This document shows positions 1-6,181 of a stretch of 8,322 nt of DNA, piece after piece. Both the position numbers and the translations under genes were made by a program. Source of the stretch: CAZQDP01 sp964592375 (GTDB taxonomy: Bacteria > Bacillota > Clostridia > RUG12999); assembly GCA_964592375.1 (NCBI GenBank), contig CAZQDP010000086.1, positions 1-8,322 on the forward strand, given 5' to 3'. Position 1 is the stretch's first letter, and every line of letters starts with the position of its first letter. Below the pieces are notes generated by a model. The model saw only the letters and a program-made list of their open reading frames with translations. It made no database searches and was not told where the DNA came from.

Positions 1-487
1 GGGGATTGAGAATAATCCCCTTATCCGTATCCACCGGGCCGGGCGTCGTTACACCAATGCCGCCAATTTTTGCAGGATCCATGCCGCAAGAACGCAATTG
101 CAGGCTACAAATTTCTCCAATTTTTTCAAGCACTGTATGGGGATCCATACCCAAAATGTCTTCGGTCTGCTCAGCGATTACCTCTCCGCATACATTCATG
201 ATGCCAATGGTAAAATTGCTTCTGGCAATATTAATGCCGATGGCAAAATAGGCATCCCGATTAAGCGTAAGGAGCAAGGGGCGTCTTCCTGCACCGCTGA
301 CGGCTGATGGCGTTTCCAAAACGATGCCTTGCCGCAATAAATCATCGATGATGATGGATATGGCAGGTTTAGTCAGGCCGGTCATAGCGGAGAGCTGAGC
401 CCTAAAAATCGGCTTTTCCCTTATAAGACTGAGCATCAATTTCTTGTTTTTTTCCTTCATCACACCGGCATTTGTAGCCTTTTTCAT
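1..487 (-). CDS. ROK-family transcriptional repressor (N-terminal 162 residues; C-terminus outside window)
   Basis: Sugar-responsive DNA-binding repressor of the ROK (XylR/NagC-like) family. Reading the minus strand from ATG at 487 gives 162 codons with no stop up to the window edge. Residues about 17-58 form a winged helix-turn-helix (RAQLSAMTGLTKPAISIII inside it), followed by the linker motif GRRP (67-70) that is characteristic of ROK repressors. The sugar-kinase-like domain then begins with GINIARS (84-90), where catalytic ROK kinases have a DxGGT-type phosphate loop, and continues to GIGVTTPGPVD (143-153), the family's 'GIG-PGPVD' signature. The second half of the domain (HxxGH/zinc region) lies outside the window; family members are usually about 380-410 residues. 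The start is supported by GGAGGA at 492-497, four bases upstream. A good sigma-A promoter lies upstream. The gene follows the AraC gene on the same strand after a gap of 92 bp. The inducer sugar cannot be read from this portion; the locus suggests a mannose-, glucose- or xylose-related ligand. Confidence 0.93.
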   Translation of the reverse strand, partial: MKKATNAGVMKEKNKKLMLSLIREKPIFRAQLSAMTGLTKPAISIIIDDLLRQGIVLETPSAVSGAGRRPLLLTLNRDAYFAIGINIARSNFTIGIMNVCGEVIAEQTEDILGMDPHTVLEKIGEICSLQLRSCGMDPAKIGGIGVTTPGPVDTDKGIILNP

Positions 488-523
488 AAAATCCTCCAAT
501 TTTTTTATCGCTTTGTTAAAAAT

Positions 524-552
524 AGTATAATGCATGTATCCATAAAAAACAA
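524..552 (-). promoter_or_regulatory. Sigma-A promoter of the ROK repressor gene
   Basis: On the minus strand TTGTTT (552-547) and TATACT (529-524) are separated by exactly 17 bp, which predicts transcription starting near 517 and a leader of about 30 nt before the ATG at 487. It lies between the AraC stop codon and the ROK start, so the ROK gene need not depend on read-through from the AraC gene. No terminator hairpin is visible between the two genes, so co-transcription is also possible. Confidence 0.65.
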
Positions 553-557
553 TACAT
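534..557. promoter_or_regulatory. Inverted repeat over the ROK promoter (possible operator)
   Basis: ATGTAT (534-539) and ATACAT (552-557) are perfect inverted repeats separated by 12 bp. They sit over the spacer and -35 box of the ROK promoter, where a bound repressor would block RNA polymerase. The arms are short and AT-rich, so chance is a real possibility. They do not match the operator-like repeat at 6092-6112. Confidence 0.25.
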
Positions 558-579
558 ACTTTGTTTTGGAACATGAAAG

Positions 580-1449
580 CTAATTTGTAATTTCTCGTTT
601 CCGATAATGAAGAGGGGATATGCCAAGTTCTTTTTTAAATACGGAATTAAAATAAGCACTGCTTTTAAAGCCCACCTTTTCTGCTACCTTATAAATGGGA
701 AGATGGGTCATGACAAGAAGCTTTTGTGCCTTTTGAAGACGAAAGTCTTGTAAATAGGCATTTGGCGTTATCCCGAAGATTTTTGCAAAAAGCGCATGAA
801 AATGGCTGCTGCTCATATTTGCATGCCGGCTGATATCGGAAACGGAGATGTCCTCCATATAACGTGATTGAATAAATTCCTTTGCATGCATAATGGAGGT
901 ATAGCTGGATAGGGGAATATCGGATGGCAAGGGCTTTTGGAGTAGGTCCGCCTGCATTTGGTAAATAATAAGGCGCAGCAACCCCTGAAGCTTCATTTTT
1001 GATATCGGAGTCTTTGTAATTTCTTCCTTTAACATCTCATAAAAAGTATCAAAATACCACTGATGGTTCTGTGGAATAAAAACATTTGGAATTTGTTCAA
1101 GCTCATGGCAAAGCGGCGTTGCAATAGGTTTGATTTCATTTGGTTTATCAAACAAATAAATCTCTTCTTGAATCGTTTTTTCCAAAGAAAACACGAGTAA
1201 AATACAGTTATTGGGAAGCATAGCCTGTAGCTTTTGGCCGGGCTTTCTAAAATGAAGCGTATGCATGGGTGTTTGATAAAATACATCATCCACATACGTT
1301 CCGTTTCCATCGGTTAAATGGTATTCAATTTCATAATACTCGCAGTGGTGGCAGGAGGTGAGTAGATTTGTTTTATAATCACTTCTGTCGAATCTTGAAA
1401 TTCGCACAAGATGGGGGTTCATATCATCCATATCAATATATTTTTCCAC
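580..1449 (-). CDS. AraC-family transcriptional regulator
   Basis: A 289-residue regulator of the AraC/XylS family. The N-terminal half (about 1-170) is a cupin-type effector-binding domain: CHHCEYYEIEYHL, then GNGTYVDDVFYQTP and a KPG turn, match the usual 'H..yEi.yvl.G.g.y' layout. The C-terminal DNA-binding domain has two helix-turn-helix units: residues about 201-226 (ISVSDISRHANMSSSHFHAL) and about 250-283 (VAEKVGFKSSAYF, then FKKELGISPLHYRK), the latter being the family signature. A longer reading frame begins at GTG 1476. I chose GTG 1449 because GGAGGT (1461-1456) sits exactly six bases upstream of it, and nothing comparable precedes 1476; ATG at 1431 is a further in-frame candidate. 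It is divergent from the secreted glycosidase-like gene with back-to-back promoters, the usual arrangement for an AraC activator and its target. Cupin-type AraC proteins mostly sense sugars; the ligand here is unknown. Confidence 0.93.
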   Translation of the reverse strand: MEKYIDMDDMNPHLVRISRFDRSDYKTNLLTSCHHCEYYEIEYHLTDGNGTYVDDVFYQTPMHTLHFRKPGQKLQAMLPNNCILLVFSLEKTIQEEIYLFDKPNEIKPIATPLCHELEQIPNVFIPQNHQWYFDTFYEMLKEEITKTPISKMKLQGLLRLIIYQMQADLLQKPLPSDIPLSSYTSIMHAKEFIQSRYMEDISVSDISRHANMSSSHFHALFAKIFGITPNAYLQDFRLQKAQKLLVMTHLPIYKVAEKVGFKSSAYFNSVFKKELGISPLHYRKREITN

Positions 1450-1461
1450 TTCTACACCTCC
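1447..1461 (-). promoter_or_regulatory. Ribosome binding site and GTG start of the AraC gene
   Basis: On the minus strand GGAGGT (1461-1456), then a 6-nt spacer GTAGAA, then GTG (1449-1447). This is an ideal spacing and decides the start codon: the longer frame beginning at 1476 would place this ribosome binding site inside the coding region. Confidence 0.75.
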
Positions 1462-1511
1462 AACTGACGTATGCACAGTAGATTACTTCAGAAACGTTAG
1501 ATACACCATTG

Positions 1512-1540
1512 AGTATATCATAGGATTTTTATATTTTCAA
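1512..1540 (-). promoter_or_regulatory. Sigma-A promoter of the AraC gene
   Basis: On the minus strand TTGAAA (1540-1535), a 17-bp spacer and TATACT (1517-1512). The predicted start near 1505 gives a leader of about 56 nt before the GTG at 1449. The -35 box is only 14 bp from the -35 box of the divergent plus-strand promoter. Confidence 0.7.
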
Positions 1541-1541
1541 G

Positions 1542-1554
1542 CATAAATTTAATG
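1542..1554. promoter_or_regulatory. Imperfect palindrome between divergent -35 boxes (possible shared operator)
   Basis: The 13 bp CATAAATTTAATG are palindromic in five of six pairs about position 1548 and fill the gap between the two divergent -35 boxes. A protein bound here could touch both promoters. The site is very AT-rich and AraC proteins usually bind direct repeats, so this is only a candidate. Confidence 0.2.
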
Positions 1555-1583
1555 TTTACATTCCGCTATAATTGCACTATAAT
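1555..1583 (+). promoter_or_regulatory. Sigma-A promoter of the secreted multidomain protein gene
   Basis: TTTACA (1555-1560), a 17-bp spacer and a consensus TATAAT (1578-1583). Predicted transcription starts near 1590, leaving a leader of about 80 nt. A second TATAAT-like string at 1567-1572 has no -35 box at the right distance. Confidence 0.75.
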
Positions 1584-1651
1584 GAAGTTGATATTATAAG
1601 ATTTTTTAAAAAACACCAGCGAGGTGTCAAGCCAAAACTTAAATGGAGAAT

Positions 1652-1672
1652 AAAGGAGATGTGTATTTGATG
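1652..1672 (+). promoter_or_regulatory. Ribosome binding site and start region of the secreted protein
   Basis: AAAGGAGAT (1652-1660) precedes TTG (1667-1669) and ATG (1670-1672), which are adjacent and in frame. The GGAG core is 11 bases from the ATG and 8 from the TTG, so either may be used; the products differ by one residue. The upstream in-frame ATG at 1643 has no ribosome binding site at usable distance and would put nine mostly polar residues in front of the signal peptide. Confidence 0.65.
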
Positions 1673-4600
1673 AAAAGAATAACGGCATTATTGCTTTGTG
1701 CAGCTTTTGTACTTCTATCCTCACCCTTTGCACTTGCCCAGGATATCATTTTAAAAGAGGATTTTAATGGCCTCAAAATCGCCGCCATGCCACAGGGGGA
1801 TTGGAATGTAGGGGGGCTTGATGCGGAAAAATCTAAAATCAGCATCATGGAAAAAACGCCGGGTTCCAAGGATTTATGCTTAGAGGTTGTGGATGATGAT
1901 ACAAAACAATCCGCAGTTGTCGCTTCGAATTTTGCCGTGCAAAGCACAGACTTCACCATTAGTTTTGATTATCTATTTGAAAAAGGATCTCAACCTGCAA
2001 CGGTAACCATTTTAAAAGATGGCGTTTGGCCGCCTGCCATTACTGCTATGTTTACCGGAAATCTGGATGTGTTCGATGGAAGCGCTGCTGCAAAGATCAA
2101 AGCTGCGATCACACTAAATGCATGGCACAATGTGGTGTTTTATATGCACCCTGCCACCTCCACATTTGATGTCTATTTTGATCGGGAGCTGATCCGTGAA
2201 GGCACGAAATTCAGAAATGAGCAGCTTAAAGAAATAGACAGAATACAGCTGGGTATTGCTACGATTGGTTCGGCATCAAGAGCACTGTATGATAATATTG
2301 AGATTACAAAGGGGTTAAAAAAGTTTGATGTGGTGGCGCCCACAAAAGATGCGACTGCGGGTGGCACGGGTGCACCAATTGATATCAGCGGACTTGACAA
2401 GCCAAAAGAAATTTCGTCCTATTCGGATCTGCTCAAAAGTACATATCAGACCATTGGCGACAGCTTGGTATTAATGCTCGGTGAGGATAATGCTCTTCTG
2501 CATGGCACTGATGTGTTTGTAGATGAAAACAGAGAAATTTTGCCCTTTACTGAGAACGACAGAACACTTCTACCCGTAAGATTTATCACGGAAAGCTTTG
2601 GCGCCGCTGTTACCTTTGAGGAGAGTGCCAAGCGAGTAGGTATTAAAATGGGGGATAAGAACATTGAAATGGTCATTGGTTCGGATATCGTTAAGGTAAA
2701 TGGAGCAGAAAGAAAAATTGATGTTCCTGCCAATACGGTTTTTGACAGAACCTTCATTCCACTTCGTGCCTTGGCGGAGGCGGCAGATAAAAAGGTCTTT
2801 TGGGATGAAAAGGGTCTGATTGTGATTAGTGATACAGAAAAGCAATTAAGCGGTGATATGGTGGATCTGCTGATCAGCCTTATTCAAAACGGAAAAGAGA
2901 GAAGCAGCAAAATGAGTTATGCTTCTACTTTTTATAGCACTCGTTGGTTTAGAGAGGATGGCGGCATGAACCCTTGGACCGGCAAACCGGACCCTGCATC
3001 ACCTTATGAGGGCTCCATCAATGTGGCAAGGCAGATGATGGTGTCGGGGGATGTATGGACCTATTTTAAAACACCGAACTTAAAAGGCACAGAGCCAAAA
3101 GCCATGGCAGACACGGGCATGAGCGTGCAAGGTGCCATCAATGGCGTACTGGATCCCAATCAGGTTTCAAAGGAAATTTATGAGAAGGCTAGGAATTTGA
3201 CCATCGAAGGCAATATCATTACCCCCTCTTGGATGGCAAGCACAAAAAATGCGGGTGGCGCAGCACTGAATGAAATGTTTTATCAGCATATGAAATCCCT
3301 TGCATTTTCCATTATTGACAAAGGGATTTACAGCATTCAATGTGATGACTGGGCAATCGATGCGTTTGCGACAAGTTATGGTTACGCCGGAGGATTTTAT
3401 CCTGAAAATATGGTGTATTTTAAAGAATATGTGAAAAGAAATGCCACCGCTGAGCAAATAAAACAGTTTGGCATTGAAAATATAGAAACATTTAATTATA
3501 AAACCTACTTGGAGCAGAAGCATGGCATAAAAACAACGAATGAGTATATGGCAAAAAGAGCAAGCATTCCGCTAGATAAGCTCTTTGTGGAGTGTGCAGA
3601 AGAGGTTACAATCAATTTCCATAAACGCCTCATGAAGGATTTAAACGAGTATGCGAAAAGACCGATTACCTATTCGGTGAATATAAATGTGCTTACCGGT
3701 CTGACGCAAAACGAAGCATTTATCAATGATGCCATTGATTTTCAATTGGGAGAGGCACCGGACGGAAGCTACAGCCCAAGAAACATTGCCGTTTGGAGCA
3801 GTGCGAATTGCGGGAAAGTATCGTCCATTATGTCACCCATTCCCAAGACCGTATCCGGCGTGAAATTCGGTCTGGGTGCAGCCTATGCCTTTGGTCAATA
3901 TTTATTATTCCCGTGGGATACCTATGTGGACTGGGATGCTCCGCGCTATTTTGGAAAACCGGCAGATTACGCAAAGGAATATCATTTTATTCGGCAATAT
4001 GAAGCGCTGTTTAAAAATTACGAAATTCCGGCAAAGGTCGGCATTTTGGCAAAAAGAGATGAAATGGTAAAGGCAAGTTTTGTTACGGCAGTATCGACGC
4101 TTTTTGAAGCGAATGTACCGTATAAATGCCTTGTATCCTCGGAGAAAATGCCCGAAATGAAAATCAAACCAAGCGATTTTGAAGGTCTTGAGCTGCTCTA
4201 TGCATATACGAAAGTGGAGAATTTTACAAAGCAGGAGCAAGAAATGATAAGGCAAAGCGGCATTCGGGTGGTGGAAGCCGGCGAGATAGAAAAAGAGCTT
4301 GCAGCGCTTGGGTTTGCCACCATCAATGATCCAGAGGTCTTTGCTTTGCTCAGGCAAAAAGCCGGTGGCGACAAGGTCATTCATGTTTTAAATCAAAGTA
4401 TCGCGCCGAAGGCTCAATTGGAGATGACCATAGCCGATGCGTATATGGGCAAGGCGTTTACCTATTATCGTCCCGGATTTGATCCGATGCCGCTTGTGGC
4501 AACAGGCAATAAGGTAGCACTTCCCACAACGGAATTCTGGGGAATACTTTGCATTTCGGATAAAGAGATGGCGCAAGGTGGGTATTGTGTGCAAAATCTC

Positions 4601-5923
4601 GGTGCGCCAAGCGCATATGGCAAGGCAACTTTGGAAGGGGAGCAGTGGCTTATTGAGTCAAAAGGGCAAGGCACAAACGTTGCCACTTCGGGGGATAACG
4701 GCAGCTTTGACCAAGCCACTTACATATATAAAAACGCACAAAAATCCAGTGCTACCACCGATAGTGGCGTAGCATATGTCACCCAGAACAGCGGCGGATT
4801 TGGGATCATGGTGAGAAAGAATGCCGCATCCAATGCACCCTTTGTCGCTTTTGAGTTAAAAGGGCAAGCATTATCCCTCATCACAAGAGCCAAAGATAAT
4901 CTAGCAACAAAGACTTGGCAGATAGGAGAAGTATCCCTTCCATGCTATTTAAAGCTTGAAAAGCAAGGTGAAAAAATTCAGGCTTATACATCAAAAGATG
5001 GCGTAACCTTTGAGAAAAAGGGAGAAGCGAGCATTGGACTTGACAACTATCTTACCGGGTTTTACGCGTATGGCGGCACCGCAAAAGCAAAATTTCAGCA
5101 AAGCTTTTTGAGAAATGAACAAATAGATCGTATCGCACTGGAGTTGCCATTATCAGGGGAAATCAAAGCGCCCATTGAAATCAAGGCAAAATCAGGAGAT
5201 AAGGTGCTATATATTGGAGACTTGGATATTCAAATTACACCGAATGCGCCTTTGACACTGGATGGATCGCTGATTGTGGAAAAAGCAGGGAAATATGAAG
5301 TGCGCGCAAGCTATAAAGATAAAACGGCCGTAAGTCATATTGAAATCAAAAAGCCGGATCCGCTTATCTTTCAAGAGAATTTCGACAATCTGCCGTTGGG
5401 AAGCACAGAACCGGCGGGTTTCAAATATAACAATCCTGCTATTAAAATAGAAAAGGAAGGAAGCGGAAATGCCTTATTTGTACAATCCGACGGGGCAGGA
5501 AAAAGCTGTGATGTACAAATTGCAACCAAAGAGAAAAGCGGCATTGCTACCTTTGAGTTTGACTATAAAGCAGTGTTTGGAAAAAATGAAAACCAAGGCG
5601 GCTCAAGGGTTATTTACATTGGCGGAAACAATATGGCGGTTTGTATTACCGCAAGCCCCGCAGGGTTCGACTACTTCTATGGGGCAACAGCCAAAAGGAT
5701 AGCGCCCATAGAGCAAAATAAGTGGTATAAAATCAAAGTAACGGCTAATTTCAAAACGAAAACGGCGGATGTGTATATTGATGGAATAAAGGTTGTTGAA
5801 GATGGTGAATTCAGAAATCCGGTGGATTATTTTTCCGGCATCTGGATTGGCGGCTTCCGGGTCAATGAGGATACTATGTATGCATGGGATAATATCAAGA
5901 TTTATTCAGAGGACGAAGCGTAA
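1670..5923 (+). CDS. Secreted multidomain glycosidase-like protein with stalk and lectin-like domains
   Basis: A 1417-residue exported protein. Residues 1-23 are a Sec signal peptide (MKR, hydrophobic core, then ALA before Gln24). Domains in order: a LamG/concanavalin-like beta-sandwich (about 25-215); a copper-amine-oxidase-N-type stalk domain (about 265-393, with LLPVRF near 300-305 and FIPLRALAEA near 362-371); a large region (about 415-785) that looks like a TIM-barrel glycosidase; an alpha/beta domain (about 787-875) resembling the GATase-like trimerisation domain of GH42 enzymes; a small beta region starting with HVLNQ (about 900-965); a DUF1349/LamG-like sandwich (about 970-1150); an Ig-like domain (about 1157-1230); and a final lectin-like domain (about 1232-1417) that is a diverged copy of the first. 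Possible acidic catalytic residues are Asp559/Asp560 (QCDDW) and Asp690/Glu695 (DFQLGEAPDG). No LPXTG, SLH or dockerin is seen at the C-terminus. I infer polysaccharide binding and probably hydrolysis; no established family could be assigned by eye. It has its own promoter and terminator, and the AraC gene is divergent. Confidence 0.85.
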   Translation: MKRITALLLCAAFVLLSSPFALAQDIILKEDFNGLKIAAMPQGDWNVGGLDAEKSKISIMEKTPGSKDLCLEVVDDDTKQSAVVASNFAVQSTDFTISFDYLFEKGSQPATVTILKDGVWPPAITAMFTGNLDVFDGSAAAKIKAAITLNAWHNVVFYMHPATSTFDVYFDRELIREGTKFRNEQLKEIDRIQLGIATIGSASRALYDNIEITKGLKKFDVVAPTKDATAGGTGAPIDISGLDKPKEISSYSDLLKSTYQTIGDSLVLMLGEDNALLHGTDVFVDENREILPFTENDRTLLPVRFITESFGAAVTFEESAKRVGIKMGDKNIEMVIGSDIVKVNGAERKIDVPANTVFDRTFIPLRALAEAADKKVFWDEKGLIVISDTEKQLSGDMVDLLISLIQNGKERSSKMSYASTFYSTRWFREDGGMNPWTGKPDPASPYEGSINVARQMMVSGDVWTYFKTPNLKGTEPKAMADTGMSVQGAINGVLDPNQVSKEIYEKARNLTIEGNIITPSWMASTKNAGGAALNEMFYQHMKSLAFSIIDKGIYSIQCDDWAIDAFATSYGYAGGFYPENMVYFKEYVKRNATAEQIKQFGIENIETFNYKTYLEQKHGIKTTNEYMAKRASIPLDKLFVECAEEVTINFHKRLMKDLNEYAKRPITYSVNINVLTGLTQNEAFINDAIDFQLGEAPDGSYSPRNIAVWSSANCGKVSSIMSPIPKTVSGVKFGLGAAYAFGQYLLFPWDTYVDWDAPRYFGKPADYAKEYHFIRQYEALFKNYEIPAKVGILAKRDEMVKASFVTAVSTLFEANVPYKCLVSSEKMPEMKIKPSDFEGLELLYAYTKVENFTKQEQEMIRQSGIRVVEAGEIEKELAALGFATINDPEVFALLRQKAGGDKVIHVLNQSIAPKAQLEMTIADAYMGKAFTYYRPGFDPMPLVATGNKVALPTTEFWGILCISDKEMAQGGYCVQNLGAPSAYGKATLEGEQWLIESKGQGTNVATSGDNGSFDQATYIYKNAQKSSATTDSGVAYVTQNSGGFGIMVRKNAASNAPFVAFELKGQALSLITRAKDNLATKTWQIGEVSLPCYLKLEKQGEKIQAYTSKDGVTFEKKGEASIGLDNYLTGFYAYGGTAKAKFQQSFLRNEQIDRIALELPLSGEIKAPIEIKAKSGDKVLYIGDLDIQITPNAPLTLDGSLIVEKAGKYEVRASYKDKTAVSHIEIKKPDPLIFQENFDNLPLGSTEPAGFKYNNPAIKIEKEGSGNALFVQSDGAGKSCDVQIATKEKSGIATFEFDYKAVFGKNENQGGSRVIYIGGNNMAVCITASPAGFDYFYGATAKRIAPIEQNKWYKIKVTANFKTKTADVYIDGIKVVEDGEFRNPVDYFSGIWIGGFRVNEDTMYAWDNIKIYSEDEA

Positions 5924-5928
5924 ATAAT

Positions 5929-5988
5929 ATCATGCGAGCATATGCGACCAAGCGGCGTATATGCTCGCTTTGCATGATGGCGTTTTTT
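5929..5988 (+). terminator. Rho-independent terminator after the secreted protein gene
   Basis: It begins six bases after the TAA stop. The arms 5934-5946 and 5956-5968 form 13 pairs with one G-T wobble around a 9-nt loop. An alternative fold adds an outer 7-bp stem (ATCATGC 5929-5935 with GCATGAT 5972-5978) and bulges out GCTTT. The run TTTTTT at 5983-5988 follows. This makes the secreted protein gene a single-gene transcript. The stretch from 5989 to about 6050 shows nothing further. Confidence 0.85.
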
Positions 5989-6055
5989 ATGCCGCTCCGT
6001 TTGTGCAAGGGGCGGGATTTGAAGTTGCAAAAAACAATTGGTTTTTACTTTATAC

Positions 6056-6068
6056 CACTTGACAAGTG
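6056..6068. promoter_or_regulatory. Perfect 13-bp palindrome overlapping the -35 box
   Basis: CACTTG-A-CAAGTG is a perfect odd palindrome centred on 6062, and the -35 box TTGACA lies wholly inside it. A protein bound here would compete directly with RNA polymerase. It is unlike the repeat at 6092-6112, so if functional it would suggest a second regulator. Confidence 0.4.
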
Positions 6069-6087
6069 ATAATGCATATGATAAAAT
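6059..6087 (+). promoter_or_regulatory. Sigma-A promoter of the GH2 enzyme gene
   Basis: Consensus TTGACA (6059-6064), a 17-bp spacer, and TAAAAT (6082-6087) preceded by TGA, which makes an extended -10. Predicted transcription starts near 6094, inside the downstream inverted repeat. This is the strongest promoter in the window, as expected for a gene held off by a repressor. Confidence 0.85.
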
Positions 6088-6091
6088 CCAA

Positions 6092-6112
6092 TTAGTTAAA
6101 CGGATTAACTAA
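6092..6112. promoter_or_regulatory. ROK/XylR-type operator (perfect inverted repeat)
   Basis: TTAGTTAA (6092-6099), a 5-nt spacer ACGGA, and TTAACTAA (6105-6112) are perfect inverted repeats spanning the predicted transcription start. Operators of XylR and related ROK repressors in Firmicutes are known to have the form TTAGTTT...AAACTAA, and this matches that pattern. The position just after the -10 box fits repression. The ROK repressor encoded at 1-487 is the obvious candidate ligand; that link is inference. Confidence 0.7.
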
Positions 6113-6131
6113 AAAACTACACACCATTTCA

Positions 6132-6140
6132 TGATATAAT
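6132..6140 (+). promoter_or_regulatory. Possible second, extended -10 promoter for the GH2 gene
   Basis: TGATATAAT (6132-6140) is a perfect extended -10 element. The matching -35 position (6112-6117) is A-rich and has no TTGACA-like box. If active, transcription would start near 6147 and escape the operator at 6092-6112. Weak on its own in AT-rich sequence. Confidence 0.25.
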
Positions 6141-6181
6141 GCAATGAAAAAGTGCCAAAAATTTCACAGGAGGAATTCTTG

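Noticed and set aside
6..307. Two short plus-strand reading frames (6-251 and 98-307)
   Set aside because: They lie antisense to the ROK repressor frame, have no ribosome binding site, and their products are not protein-like in domain content.
1..487. ROK protein as a sugar kinase rather than a repressor
   Set aside because: It has an N-terminal winged helix and a GRRP linker, and GINIARS replaces the kinase DxGGT-type loop.
787..875. Active glutamine amidotransferase domain inside the secreted protein (residues, not bases, 787-875)
   Set aside because: The alpha/beta segment resembles the GATase-like trimerisation domain of GH42 enzymes, and no catalytic Cys-His-Glu triad can be seen.
1613..1627. 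Small hairpin ACACC-AGCGA-GGTGT in the leader of the secreted protein gene
   Set aside because: Only five base pairs with no T-run or recognisable riboswitch features; it may have a minor role, but the sequence does not support a call.
1643..1669. Longer start (ATG 1643) for the secreted protein
   Set aside because: It has no properly spaced ribosome binding site, would swallow the good one at 1652-1660, and would put nine mostly polar residues in front of a textbook signal peptide.
2450..2850. Copper amine oxidase activity for the secreted protein
   Set aside because: Only the stalk-type N-terminal domain named after that enzyme is present; there is no catalytic oxidase domain or topaquinone motif.
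3905..4384. A 159-codon minus-strand reading frame
   Set aside because: Fully antisense to the secreted protein's coding region, with a composition expected of a shadow frame and no ribosome binding site or recognised domain.
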